The notes under the pieces: model-generated
What the model was told of the DNA's origin: nothing
The model's input: only the letters and a program-made list of their open reading frames with translations
The model's database searches: none
Shown: positions 1 to 7,867 of the stretch, piece after piece
How positions within the stretch are numbered: the stretch's first letter is position 1
Layout: each line of letters opens with the position of its first letter
Made by a program: the position numbers and the translations under genes
Source: Actinomycetes bacterium
GTDB taxonomy: Bacteria; Actinomycetota; Acidimicrobiia; Acidimicrobiales; JAJYXR01
Reading direction: 5' to 3'
Assembly: GCA_021801525.1 (NCBI GenBank)
Contig: JAJYXW010000164.1
Coordinates: 1 to 36,860 of the forward strand
Length of the DNA stretch: 36,860 nucleotides

Positions 1-692
1 GCGTCGATCAGGTTCTCGATCATCTCGACCAAGGACGCCGTGAGCTCGAGGACGCCGCCGGTCTCGCAAGAGGCAGCGTCGCGGTCGCCTCCGAGACCCT
101 GCGGACGGTCACCGAGTTGAGCGCCCACTTCATCGCGAAGCACCCCGAGGTCAGCTTTCAGCTCCACCAGGGGCCGGCGCCCGTCATGTGCGACCTGCTG
201 CGGACCGGTACCGTCGACTTCTGCCTCGCATCAGCACCCCTGGGAGGCGTCGAGCTCGAGTCAGTGGTTCTATCCAACGAGGAGGTCCTCGTTGCTGTAC
301 CGCCCACCCACGGCCTTGCGCGGCGCGAACGAGTCGACCTTCAGATGCTCGTTGACGAGCCGTTCATCACCACGCGTCCCGGGTACTGGCAACGCACCTT
401 GGCCGATCAGCTGTTCAGCCGCATCGGCGTCCAGCCGAGGATCGTCTGCGAGGGTGACGATCCCGGTGCGATCCGCGGCCTGATCAGCGCTGGAGTCGGC
501 GTGGGGCTCCTACCAGCAGTCTCGCGCCGGGCTACGGCGAGCCCCAAGGTCGCTTGGCTCCACCTCGGCGACCCGGTGCCCCGCCGTACCTTGGAGCTCG
601 TCTGGCGGAAGTCCGCCTATCTCTCCATTGCGGCACGCTCCTTCAGAGACGTCGCCGTCGACGTCGCCCGCCAGTGGTCAAGCGATGGATGA
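1..692 (+). CDS. LysR-family transcriptional regulator, 5' end outside window
   Basis: The reading frame is open from base 3 of the window to the TGA at 690-692, so the helix-turn-helix N-terminus is missing because of the window edge and not because of a deletion. What remains is a LysR substrate-binding domain: an RGSVAVASETL-type first strand, then GTVDFCLAS (the effector-domain strand that usually reads G.LDLAI), then GVGVGLLPA near the end, which is the hinge and second lobe. Family members sense a small molecule and usually control a neighbouring or divergent operon; the target lies outside the window or is unknown. The gene points toward a second LysR gene (1035-1940) on the opposite strand, so the two are convergent. 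An internal TTG at 117 is not the true start, because clear LysR sequence precedes it. Confidence 0.85.
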   Translation, partial: VDQVLDHLDQGRRELEDAAGLARGSVAVASETLRTVTELSAHFIAKHPEVSFQLHQGPAPVMCDLLRTGTVDFCLASAPLGGVELESVVLSNEEVLVAVPPTHGLARRERVDLQMLVDEPFITTRPGYWQRTLADQLFSRIGVQPRIVCEGDDPGAIRGLISAGVGVGLLPAVSRRATASPKVAWLHLGDPVPRRTLELVWRKSAYLSIAARSFRDVAVDVARQWSSDG

Positions 693-1034
693 GCACTGCC
701 GCCGACAGGTGGTTTGCTTGCAGGACAAGAGCGCCGCCACTCCCACCAACCGCACCGAACCCCGCGGTCCGTGAGGCCGACATAGGCAGCGAACAGGTAC
801 GTGTCGGGGGCGGTGGCGATGAGGGCTTCTTGGTCATCGAGGGTGGCTTTGAGGGCCGCGATGGTGCCGACGATGCGCCGCGCAGCGAACGCTGCCGTTC
901 AACCGGGCCTTGCCGTCATGGAGTCATGCCGGCAACACCAGGTCTCGCGTTCTTCGACCGCTCGGAGCGAGAGGGCGGAGGAGTAGAGGTCGTCCGGTTC
1001 CATGCGGCGACCGGCGGTCATCGTTCGGCGGCGC
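693..1034. other. Intergenic stretch with possible decayed coding sequence
   Basis: This 342-bp gap separates two convergent LysR genes. I see no intact gene. On the minus strand an ATG at 1020 or 1003 opens about 40 codons and then stops. Further along the same strand comes a protein-like piece reading RIVGTIAALKATLDD and then ALIATAPDTYLFAAYVG in a frame without a start. This could be the remains of a broken gene, perhaps from a mobile element, but I cannot assign a family. Longer forward frames here are arginine-rich and look like noncoding shadows. Confidence 0.3.
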
Positions 1035-1940
1035 TCATGGCGTCAGGGGCCGTTTGGTGCCGTGGGCCAGGACGGCTCGGGCATGGAGGACAAGGGCTCG
1101 GGCTGCTGGGCTGGCTCCTCCGTCGGCTCGCCAGGCCAGCTCGATGCGGGATCGCAGGGCGGGTCGGGTCACGGTGAGGGTGTGCAGGTCGGAGCTGTGG
1201 GCGGCGACGGACTCGGGGAGGATCGCGATGCCGAGGTCCTGCTGTGCGAGCTGTGCCACGAGGCCGAGCACGCTCGCCTCCAACGCTACACGGGGTGCGA
1301 ACCCGAGGCTGGTACAGGCGTCGTCGAGGCAGGTACGAAGTCCGGTGCCCCGGGGGAGACTGATGAGGGGCCAGCCGGCCAACTCGGCGAGGCAGACACT
1401 CGACTTGCCGGCGAGCGGGTGGAAGCGACTGACAGCAGCGACGAGAGCCTCGTCGGCGATGACGTGAGAGGCGACCCCGTCCGGGCGCGGTCCGGCGAGG
1501 CCGACCCAGGCCAGGTCGAGCGTCCCGCTGACGATCTCGTCGAGGAGATGGTCGGAGGTGGCCTCCGACAGCGAGATCTCGACACCGGGATGGTCCCGGT
1601 GAAAACCAGCCAGCAGCCCGGCGAGCTCGACCGAGGCGCAGGAGGTGATCATGCCGACCGCGACGCGCCCGCGGACGAGTCCGACGAGCTCGTCGAGTGC
1701 GAGTCGGCCGCTGTCGACGGCGCCGAGCGCGGTGCGGGCGTGGGGAAGCAGGGCCGCGCCGGCCGCAGTGAGGCGGACGGTGCGCTCCGAGCGATCGAAG
1801 AGGATCTCTCCGAGCTCACGCTCGAGGCGGCGGACCTGCGCGCTCACTCCGGGCTGGGCGACGTGAACCTTGGCTGCCGCCTTGGTGAAGCTCGCCTCCT
1901 CGGCGACGGCGACAAAGTACTCGAGCTGCCTCAACTCCAT
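1035..1940 (-). CDS. LysR-family transcriptional regulator
   Basis: A complete LysR regulator of 301 residues, the usual length. The start chosen is ATG 1940 because the family's conserved opening MELRQLEYFVAVAEE begins there; an upstream in-frame start at 2012 would add 24 unconserved residues. The winged helix-turn-helix covers about residues 1-60 (FTKAAAKVHVAQPGVSAQVR is the recognition region), followed by a linker helix and a two-lobed effector domain (RVAVGMITS at about 92, DLGIAILPE near 240). It is divergent from the SnoaL-like gene at 2045 and the hydrolase at 2577 across a 104-bp spacer that is locally AT-rich (around 1938-1957). That is the classic layout for a LysR gene controlling its divergent neighbour, so control of those two genes is a reasonable inference. 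The effector is unknown. Confidence 0.9.
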   Translation of the reverse strand: MELRQLEYFVAVAEEASFTKAAAKVHVAQPGVSAQVRRLERELGEILFDRSERTVRLTAAGAALLPHARTALGAVDSGRLALDELVGLVRGRVAVGMITSCASVELAGLLAGFHRDHPGVEISLSEATSDHLLDEIVSGTLDLAWVGLAGPRPDGVASHVIADEALVAAVSRFHPLAGKSSVCLAELAGWPLISLPRGTGLRTCLDDACTSLGFAPRVALEASVLGLVAQLAQQDLGIAILPESVAAHSSDLHTLTVTRPALRSRIELAWRADGGASPAARALVLHARAVLAHGTKRPLTP

Positions 1941-2044
1941 AACTAATGATTCTAGCAACCAGCACAAGCTGATCTTTGACTTCTGGATCGAGGAGAGCGA
2001 GAGTGGCCCCACAGGAGCCCACCGACCCTGAAGGGAGCACCGCC

Positions 2045-2410
2045 ATGTCCGAGACCCAAAGAGCGCTGAAACCCGAGGATCTCACCCGGCTGTTCGTCGA
2101 GCGGGCCAACGCAGGCGACGCCGCCGGCATCGCCGGGCTCTACGAGGATCACGCGGTCATGGCCTACCCGCCGGGCGGCCAGACCGTCGGGCGCGACGCC
2201 ATCCGTCAACTGTGGGAGAAGGTCCTGTCGGCCAAGCCCCACTTCGAGCACGAGGCACCGCTGCAGGCACTGGTCAGCGGGGACATCGCTCTTTGCGCCA
2301 CGGTAGCCAAGGACGGGGCCGGCGGCCGAGCCCAGGTCGCACGCCGGCAGGGCGACGGCACCTGGCTGCGCCTGCTCGACCTGCCCGAGCTCGTCTCCCC
2401 CGCCAAGTGA
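2045..2410 (+). CDS. SnoaL-like / NTF2-fold small protein
   Basis: A 121-residue protein of the SnoaL/DUF4440 NTF2-like superfamily. The visible signature is LTRLFVERANAGDAAGIAGL (helix 1), then YEDHAVMAYPPGGQTVGRDAI, where an N-terminal helical pair is followed by the strand that carries the pocket, and a C-terminal strand with GTWLRLLDLPE. Members may be small enzymes (isomerases, cyclases, hydrolases) or simply ligand-binding folds, so the reaction cannot be read from sequence. ATG 2045 is preferred because GAAGGGAG lies about 7 bases upstream; the frame is open back to 1976 but that extension is unconserved. Its position divergent from a LysR gene and upstream of a hydrolase suggests a small substrate-induced catabolic or detoxification unit. 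Confidence 0.75.
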   Translation: MSETQRALKPEDLTRLFVERANAGDAAGIAGLYEDHAVMAYPPGGQTVGRDAIRQLWEKVLSAKPHFEHEAPLQALVSGDIALCATVAKDGAGGRAQVARRQGDGTWLRLLDLPELVSPAK

Positions 2411-2576
2411 GCACGCTGCCCCGTACCCGGAGAGCCACGTGGGGGTATTGGGCGCGCCAGGCGCGTCTCGGGCGCCAGATGCTCCGGCATCACGTGGTTC
2501 GCTCCGCACACCAGCGTGGCTGCGTCCCCACGCCGACGGCCGACTGGCGCCGCGTCGAGCACGACCGGGCCTTGCG

Positions 2577-3272
2577 GTGACCGCGTTCGTGCTGGTGCCC
2601 GGCGCCTGTCACGGCGGATGGTGGTACGACCCGCTGGTGGACGCACTGGAAGCAGACGGCCACATCGCCATCGCTATCACCCTTGCCGGGTTGGAGGACA
2701 AGCCTCAACTCGACCGGATGATCACGCTCGGCACCCATATCGACCAGGTCGCGGCGGCTGTGCCGGACGCAGACCGGGTCGTCTTGGTGGGCCACAGCTA
2801 TGCCGGCGCGGTCATTACCGGCGTGGCGGATCGACTACCGCAGCAAATCGGAGCGTCGGTCTATCTCGACGCGTTCTGGCCCGAGGACGGCGACTCGTGC
2901 TGGGATATGGCCAACGACGAGATGCGCGAGTGGTACATCCGCGGCTGCGCCCGCACCGGGTACGGCGTCGACCCACTACCCTTCTTCGACGACCGGGCCC
3001 GGCCACACCCAGTGGCGACCTTCTTGCAGGCCCTGCCGCTGACCGGAGCCTGGCACGACATCCCGGTCAAGCACTATGTCGCCGCGCGCTGGCCTGGCGA
3101 ATCCCCGATGGCTACCTCAACGGACCGTGCCCGATCGGACCCGAGCACCGTCGTGCACGACTGGGACACCGGGCACAATGTGCTTGCCAACGGGCCGGAA
3201 CTGGTGCTCCAGCTACTCCAGACGCTCCCCACCTACGGACAACCCGGCGCCACCTCGACGAAATCTCAGTAG
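2577..3272 (+). CDS. Alpha/beta hydrolase (MES/salicylate-esterase-like)
   Basis: A 231-residue alpha/beta hydrolase. It opens directly on the first strand, TAFVLVPGACHGGWWYDPLV, whose GACHGGWW is the oxyanion-hole turn typical of the methylesterase/HNL-like subgroup. The nucleophile elbow is GHSYAG (Ser about residue 70), and the catalytic His is in DTGHNVLANGPEL near the C-terminus. GTG 2577 was chosen because the fold begins there; the frame is open upstream to 2439, but the extra 46 residues are arginine/proline-rich and unlike the family. It follows the SnoaL-like gene by 166 bp in the same direction and is probably part of the same LysR-controlled unit. Substrate is unknown; ester or lactone hydrolysis is the family expectation. 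Confidence 0.8.
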   Translation: MTAFVLVPGACHGGWWYDPLVDALEADGHIAIAITLAGLEDKPQLDRMITLGTHIDQVAAAVPDADRVVLVGHSYAGAVITGVADRLPQQIGASVYLDAFWPEDGDSCWDMANDEMREWYIRGCARTGYGVDPLPFFDDRARPHPVATFLQALPLTGAWHDIPVKHYVAARWPGESPMATSTDRARSDPSTVVHDWDTGHNVLANGPELVLQLLQTLPTYGQPGATSTKSQ

Positions 3273-3550
3273 GGGCGCATACCCGGTACGCGTAATGCTG
3301 GCCACCACGAGCACCAAGAGATGGCAGAGGTAAGCGCCTGGCACCGGGATGAAGATTTGGTGAGAGGGGAGCGCTCCCGGCTGTCTCGACCTGCCGGGAG
3401 GTCCAAGACAGACTTCGTCGACGTGCTCGTGATCACCGACTTTGCGCTCGCGCTCGTCAGCACGCGTTGGTGGCGGAGACGTCGTTCTGGCGCGTTCCCC
3501 GCGCCGTGACCCAGCGTGGCCCGTGCGGTTCGTCACGCACCGCCATCCAC
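3273..3550. other. Intergenic stretch without a recognisable gene
   Basis: The gap between the hydrolase and the antitoxin promoter holds only short overlapping frames on both strands with no family resemblance. I see no RNA gene or strong terminator hairpin here. Confidence 0.4.
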
Positions 3551-3579
3551 TTGCGTATATAACGTACAGAACGTACAGT
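3551..3579 (+). promoter_or_regulatory. Leaderless promoter and tandem operator of the Phd-type antitoxin
   Basis: A -35 box TTGCGT (3551-3556), a 17-base spacer and a -10 box TACAGT (3574-3579) stand so that transcription would begin at the A of ATG 3586, giving a leaderless mRNA. The 9-mer AACGTACAG occurs twice back to back (3561-3569 and 3570-3578), filling the spacer and running into the -10 box. Phd/YefM proteins normally repress their own promoter, so this tandem repeat is a good candidate operator. Boxes and repeat are seen directly; the operator role is inference. Confidence 0.7.
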
Positions 3580-3585
3580 CTAGAC

Positions 3586-3897
3586 ATGACGACAGATGTC
3601 ACGATCCCGGTCACCGAGGCTCGGGGTCAGCTGGCCGAGCTGGTCAACCGTGTCGCCTACAGGGGCGACCACGTCACTTTCACGCGCCACGGCCGGCCGA
3701 TGGCCGTCTTGGTCTCGGTCTCCGACGCGCAGCGGCTGCAAGAGACGCCGGACGAGACCGGACCACTGGAAGTGCGATCGTTGCCGGCCCGGCTCCCCCA
3801 CACCCCGAAGGAGGTCGAACACCGCTACGACATCGCGGCGCAAACGACTACTCCCACCCCTGGTGCAGGTCCGCGGCCCGGGCCGGGGACCTGTTGA
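3586..3897 (+). CDS. Phd/YefM-family antitoxin, no toxin partner
   Basis: A 103-residue protein whose first 55 residues are a Phd/YefM antitoxin domain: VTEARGQLAELVNRVAYRGDHVTFTRHGRPMAVLVSV, with the VTEAR helix and the HGRPMAVLVS strand that forms the DNA-binding dimer. The remaining part (a proline/arginine-rich segment ending PGAGPRPGPGTC) would be the toxin-binding tail. Normally a RelE, YoeB or Doc toxin follows immediately; here the next gene is an MFS exporter whose TTG start overlaps this stop codon (TTGA, 3894-3897). The protein may therefore be an orphan antitoxin or a repressor of the exporter. The start is fixed by the leaderless promoter just upstream. Confidence 0.85.
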   Translation: MTTDVTIPVTEARGQLAELVNRVAYRGDHVTFTRHGRPMAVLVSVSDAQRLQETPDETGPLEVRSLPARLPHTPKEVEHRYDIAAQTTTPTPGAGPRPGPGTC

Positions 3898-5171
3898 GCC
3901 CGGCCACCGTTCCCGTCGCGCAGCCCGGCCGGGAAGAGCCGAGAGTTCGGAACTTCGCTCCGCTGCACTACCGCGACTTCGCCTTGCTTTGGTCGGGGCG
4001 GACGGTTTCGATGCTCGGCGACGGGGTGTTCACGGTCACGCTAGCGATCGAGGCGCTACGGGTCGATCACAACGCTTCGGGCCTGGCCTACGTGCTGGCT
4101 GCTCGCATCGTGCCGACCGTCATGTTCGTCCTGTTCAGCGGGGCGGTGGTCGACCGGGTGCCGAGACGGCTCGCCATGCTTGCCTCCGATGCGGTGAGGG
4201 GTGCGGCCGTCGCAGCGATCGCGGTGCTGGTGGCGTCGGGCACTGGCAGCCTTGGCGCGCTCGTGGTCATGGCGGTGGTCTTCGGGGTCGCCGACGCCTT
4301 CTACCTCCCGGCATCGACGGCAATCACCCCCGAGCTGGTCCCCGGCGAGCTACTCACCAGAGCGAGCGCCCTCAATGCCACGAGCACCCACCTGGCCCTG
4401 ATCCTCGTCGGCCCGGCTCTCGGCGGGGTCGCCGTCGCAGCGCTCGGCACCGCCTGGGGTTTCGGGATCGACGCCGTCTCCTTCGCCCTGAGCGCCGCCT
4501 GCCTCATCGCCATGTCGGCAAGGCCAAGACCGACCCCGACCAAGCGCTCGGCACGAAGCGACATCATCGCCGGGCTCCGCTACGTAGGCTCGCAGCGCTG
4601 GCTCTGGGTCACCATCACCGGCGCCGGGCTCGCCAACTTCGTGGCCATGTCCCCGTTGGCGGCGCTGGTCCCCTTGCTCGTCGAGCGCAGCCTGCACCAC
4701 GGCAGCCTCGCCCTCGGGCTGGTGCTCGCCACCGGCGGCGCTGGCGGGCTCACTGCATCCCTGGTCCTCGGGCGGCTCGGGGCACCCCGCTGGCGTATCA
4801 CCTTCTTGTGGCTCGGGTGGGGGCTCGCCGGTCTGTGCGTGCTCGGCCTCGGCCTCTCCCCCGACGTGTGGGCCGCTGGTGCCATGGCGTTCGTGGCCTA
4901 CGGACTGGCTGCCTGCGGGAGCATCGTGTTCAACCCGCTCGTCCAGGAGCAGGTCCCCTCCCACATGCTCGGGCGCGTCGCATCGGTCAACTACCTCGTC
5001 TCGCTCGCCTTGAGCCCCCTCGGCCTCGTGGTAGCCGGCATCGTCGCAGGCGCATTCGGCGTCAGAACCACCCTCATGATCGGCGGCGCCATCAGCGCCC
5101 TCACGATCTTCATACCGCTGGTGCCCGGCGTCCGCGACCCCGACTGCCAGTTGACCCCGACCGCCCGATGA
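3894..5171 (+). CDS. MFS exporter (DHA3/EntS-like)
   Basis: A 425-residue major facilitator superfamily transporter with about twelve hydrophobic segments. It opens with FAPLHYRDFALLWSGRTVSML, the characteristic amphipathic start and first helix of the MFS_3/EntS-type drug and siderophore exporters, followed by the loop-2/3 motif DRVPRRLAMLASDAVRG. It ends with GVRTTLMIGGAISALTIFIP as the last helix. The frame is open far upstream (to 3516), but that part reads through the antitoxin gene in another frame. The start taken is TTG 3894, overlapping the antitoxin stop, which implies translational coupling. Substrate is unknown; export of a drug-like compound is the family expectation. A hairpin at 5251-5280 may end the transcript. 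Confidence 0.85.
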   Translation: MSPATVPVAQPGREEPRVRNFAPLHYRDFALLWSGRTVSMLGDGVFTVTLAIEALRVDHNASGLAYVLAARIVPTVMFVLFSGAVVDRVPRRLAMLASDAVRGAAVAAIAVLVASGTGSLGALVVMAVVFGVADAFYLPASTAITPELVPGELLTRASALNATSTHLALILVGPALGGVAVAALGTAWGFGIDAVSFALSAACLIAMSARPRPTPTKRSARSDIIAGLRYVGSQRWLWVTITGAGLANFVAMSPLAALVPLLVERSLHHGSLALGLVLATGGAGGLTASLVLGRLGAPRWRITFLWLGWGLAGLCVLGLGLSPDVWAAGAMAFVAYGLAACGSIVFNPLVQEQVPSHMLGRVASVNYLVSLALSPLGLVVAGIVAGAFGVRTTLMIGGAISALTIFIPLVPGVRDPDCQLTPTAR

Positions 5172-5250
5172 ACGGTCCTCGACACGCTCGACAGCACCGA
5201 ACGAGGCGCCCGAACACCGGCGCCTGTACGCTGATCGCCACAACCGAACG

Positions 5251-5280
5251 ACGGCTCTGGATCGCAACGTCCAGGGCCGT
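5251..5280 (+). terminator. Possible terminator hairpin after the MFS gene
   Basis: ACGGCTCTGGA and TCCAGGGCCGT can pair over 11 positions (ten standard pairs plus one G-T wobble) around an 8-base loop, 80 bases past the MFS stop. There is no T-run after it, which is common for actinobacterial terminators. Being symmetric, it could act on either strand. Confidence 0.45.
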
Positions 5281-5411
5281 GAGCGGCACCAGCAGCACAG
5301 AGCGGGCGCCCAGATCGCCCGACGCGACGCCACCGCAGCAACCCCGAGGACCACGTCGGGCGCGGTCCCGTCGAGATCTCGTTGATCAGTGCAGTGCTTA
5401 GGCATGCCCTA

Positions 5412-5425
5412 TGCGTGCATACGCA
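5412..5425. repeat. Palindromic repeat copy 1 (TGCGT-GCAT-ACGCA)
   Basis: A perfect inverted repeat with 5-base arms around GCAT. Its right part, TGCATACGCA (5416-5425), recurs at 5506-5515 and 5611-5620. Confidence 0.7.
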
Positions 5426-5504
5426 AGACCGCCTCGGAGGACGACATCGACGTGCCGGTCGCCGCGGAACCGCAGCTCACCGGCGACATCTCGCCGCGCA
5501 CGCC

Positions 5505-5526
5505 CTGCATACGCATGCGTACGCAG
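5505..5526. repeat. 22-bp near-perfect palindrome containing repeat copy 2
   Basis: The site starts CTGCATACGCA (5505-5515) and continues as TGCGTACGCAG (5516-5526). It equals its own reverse complement except at one symmetrical pair of positions. It contains the second copy of TGCATACGCA plus an inverted, one-mismatch copy, so it looks like a dimer-binding site or a hairpin. Confidence 0.7.
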
Positions 5527-5610
5527 GATTGATAGGGCCCCGAGAAAAACACCCGAGAAACTCGGATCTTCGACACGAGTCTCAGCTCGAACCCGCTGGT
5601 CACAGGGTTG

Positions 5611-5620
5611 TGCATACGCA
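5611..5620. repeat. Repeat copy 3 (TGCATACGCA)
   Basis: An exact third copy of the 10-mer, 105 bases after copy 2, about 100 bases beyond the 3' end of the TcmP gene. Copies 1, 2 and 3 are in the same orientation. Confidence 0.65.
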
Positions 5621-5723
5621 GAAGGGCGCGAAGAACCAGAGAAACTAGTGGCGGGGGCGACGTGTGAACTGTCGACCACTGAGTTATGAGCCGGACGCCG
5701 ACGCCCTACAACACCTCGTGCCC

Positions 5724-6800
5724 TCAGAACAGTGAGTCTGGGGCTCTCTCCACAATGAACTGTTCGTAGGCCCGAGCACGTCGGCACGTCACCTTTCCAT
5801 CGGCCTCCAAGCGGTCCACGGCGGTCTTCGCATGGACTTTCTTGAAGACGGTCTCAAGAAGGGCAAACTGCTGTAGCTCAACGAGGGTCTTCGGACCCTG
5901 GTCCAGCAGTTCGCGGATCTGCTGAAGAAGCAAGGTAAGATTCGGGTCACCGTCCGAGAGGTCGAATGCCAGCTGGTTCGGATCACGCGGGTCTCTGAAC
6001 TTCGATCCAGACACGCTGTCTACCCGCCACATGGCGTCCTTCATCTTCTCCACGCCAATCTCCTGGGTCGTTCCGAACACGAGGAAGAGCGGATGGCCGC
6101 CTTCGTCGAGCAGCTCGAACGTCAAGTGATACGGGAAACCTGCGCCGGTAAGGCGTCGACGGTACTCATCGACAAGGTACCGCCTCTTCTCGATCGGACT
6201 CGCGAGATCGGCTACCGCCCGCCATTCGCGGTCGCCGAAGACCCGGTCACCCGCACCGACTTCCTCCTGGCCCGCAAAGCGCGTGAACCACTGCGAGTGA
6301 AACGTGACGAGAACTTCAGGTCGCTTCCCCTGACCAACCCACTTGATGAGCTCGAAGGGCGTGTCCACGCCCCAGCCGTCAAAGTTCGCAAACACCGGCC
6401 CGCGCGACGCCTTGATCTCATCGAGGTCGGGCAGGAGCACTTCCTCGCAGGCGCCAAATTTCATCGTCACATGACATCGCTTGGCCAGGGTGCGATCCGC
6501 GATCATCGATTCAAGGTGCTCGAACCGGTCACGTTCTTTCTCGACGAACACCAGTCGCAGCTCAGTGGGGTACTGGCTGACCTCAGATCGGCAGGCAGCA
6601 TCCAAGGCGATGATTGGGGACCCGACGCTGCCATCGCGATATTCACCTGGTCCAGCGAACGCATCGACATAGCAGATCCCGGTCGACGACCATCTCGATG
6701 CCATGATCGGGAACCAGCCATCCAGGTAGACCTTGAGCAAGTCATGCTTTGCCTCGGTGTGCGGATCACGGTCCCACACGACCTCCCTGGGGACTGCCAC
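5724..6800 (-). CDS. tcmP: Three-Cys-motif partner protein TcmP
   Basis: A 358-residue protein matching the TcmP family (three-Cys-motif partner). Diagnostic stretches are the N-terminal AKHDLLKVYLDGWFPIM, then YVDAFAGPGEY (about residues 44-54) and GSPIIALDAA, followed by LRLVFVEKERDRF. The FAGPG and VEKE elements resemble the SAM-binding strands of a Rossmann methyltransferase, but the biochemical role is unknown. The C-terminal third (about 285-358) looks like a winged-helix region: LVELQQFALLETVFKKV then AVDRLEADGKV. The start is GTG 6800, directly abutting the stop of the upstream DUF5131 gene (TGA then GTG, no gap), so the two are surely co-transcribed and probably coupled. Codon use is visibly less GC-rich than in neighbours, suggesting transfer. 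Confidence 0.85.
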   Translation of the reverse strand: MAVPREVVWDRDPHTEAKHDLLKVYLDGWFPIMASRWSSTGICYVDAFAGPGEYRDGSVGSPIIALDAACRSEVSQYPTELRLVFVEKERDRFEHLESMIADRTLAKRCHVTMKFGACEEVLLPDLDEIKASRGPVFANFDGWGVDTPFELIKWVGQGKRPEVLVTFHSQWFTRFAGQEEVGAGDRVFGDREWRAVADLASPIEKRRYLVDEYRRRLTGAGFPYHLTFELLDEGGHPLFLVFGTTQEIGVEKMKDAMWRVDSVSGSKFRDPRDPNQLAFDLSDGDPNLTLLLQQIRELLDQGPKTLVELQQFALLETVFKKVHAKTAVDRLEADGKVTCRRARAYEQFIVERAPDSLF

Positions 6801-7547
6801 TCAACTCACCAGACTCCCCGGCATCTCATCCCAGTGCCGACCGTCGAGTTCCCTCCCGCCGGATTTTGGCGTTCTGCCCCCCCACTGTTTGAAGAAGAAG
6901 GGCACGCCGTCCGCGACGCACTGGTCTCGTACCTCAACAATCCACTCGTACTCGACCGGACGTGCGCCGTGTCCCGACTCGCCCCCGACGATGACCCATT
7001 GGATACCGTCAAGATCGAGCTCGCCAACAGGGCCGATGAGCGGCTCAATCGACAAGAACTTCGTCGCGGCGGGAGTCTGTCGAAGATCGCCAATGCGGAA
7101 CGTGTATCGAGCGCTTTCCACGCTCACGCCCATCCATAGGTTCTCCGGCCAACCGAGCGTTTCACCAAGTGCTGCGAGTCGCTTCGACCGCTTCGTGAGG
7201 ACCTGATACGTATGACGAGGCGTGTCGCTTATGACGGCGAAGACATCCGCGATGAACGAGTCGGGCACAGCCGGATGGAAGAGGTCGCTCATCGAGTTGA
7301 CGAAGATCGTCCGTGGAGTGACCCATCGTCTGGGCAGGTCCAGCTGGTCCTTGTGGAGCGTGATCCCGAACCCGGGGCCTGAAGTGCGAGGGTCACCGTC
7401 GACTTGGTATTTGGGGTTGCCCATTGCTTTGAGCCTCCGCGCGAGCGTGAGCGCATAACAGTGGTCGCATCCCGGCGAGGTTCGATCACAACCAGTCGTC
7501 GGGTTCCAAGTCGCCTCGGTCCACTCGATCGTGCTGTGGTCAGCCAC
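6801..7547 (-). CDS. Phage Gp37/Gp68-family three-Cys protein (DUF5131)
   Basis: A 248-residue protein of the DUF5131 (phage Gp37/Gp68) family. The opening STIEWTEATWNPTTGC is diagnostic. Three cysteines, C20-x6-C27-x2-C30 followed by Tyr, form a cluster-like motif reminiscent of, but not identical to, the radical-SAM CxxxCxxC. Further family blocks are FVNSMSDLFH, YQVLTKRSKRL, GVSVES, LSIEPLIGPV and WVIVGGESG, ending in PFFFKQWGG. The barrel-like order of strands supports a radical-SAM-like fold, but no reaction is established. GTG 7547 has a strong ribosome site (AGGAGG about 6 bases upstream). It is the first gene of a two-gene operon with tcmP; such pairs are typical of phages and genomic islands. 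Confidence 0.88.
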   Translation of the reverse strand: MADHSTIEWTEATWNPTTGCDRTSPGCDHCYALTLARRLKAMGNPKYQVDGDPRTSGPGFGITLHKDQLDLPRRWVTPRTIFVNSMSDLFHPAVPDSFIADVFAVISDTPRHTYQVLTKRSKRLAALGETLGWPENLWMGVSVESARYTFRIGDLRQTPAATKFLSIEPLIGPVGELDLDGIQWVIVGGESGHGARPVEYEWIVEVRDQCVADGVPFFFKQWGGRTPKSGGRELDGRHWDEMPGSLVS

Positions 7548-7867
7548 GGGCCCACCTCCTCGACGACGAGCCTACGCGAGGGGTGCGACAGCGCCTCGAT
7601 GCCGTGTATGGGCCAACCACGCTCGAACGAGCGCGCCTCGCCGAGCCCTGAACCGCTCAGGCGCTCTGCCACCGGAGGTCTGCACCGGGCCGCCATGGGC
7701 CCCGTCACCGCGATCGCACCCGCCATCCTCGACGGCGACCTCACAAGCCTGCTGGCTGTCGACCGTCAAACCACAAGTTGCCGCTCGACCTCCACGGCCG
7801 AGACGATGCGCATCACTCGCGGTCGACCGGCCCGCGCCTCGCCGTCGTATTCTCCACTCGCCTCGAG

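Larger units (their letters stand above)
5172..5723. other. Intergenic region with three TGCATACGCA repeats
   Basis: A 552-bp gap between the MFS gene and the 3' end of TcmP. It contains the hairpin at 5251-5280 and three copies of a 10-base repeat (5416-5425, 5506-5515, 5611-5620). A 42-codon frame, ATG 5404 to TGA 5532 (starting MPYACIRKTASEDD), runs between the first two repeats; other frames are arginine-rich. None resembles a known protein, so I do not call a gene. Confidence 0.45.

Noticed and set aside
1941..2044. LysR-type T-N11-A operator in the LysR/SnoaL-like gap
   Set aside because: The stretch is AT-rich, but I could not define a convincing symmetrical T-N11-A site.
4350..5405. 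Long minus-strand frame (about 350 codons) opposite the MFS gene
   Set aside because: It mirrors the high-GC codon bias of the MFS gene, has no family resemblance and is rich in Gly/Asp/Glu/Arg as expected of a shadow frame.
6093..7139. Plus-strand frame of 348 codons opposite tcmP and the DUF5131 gene
   Set aside because: Both minus-strand genes match known families along their whole length, so this is a shadow frame.
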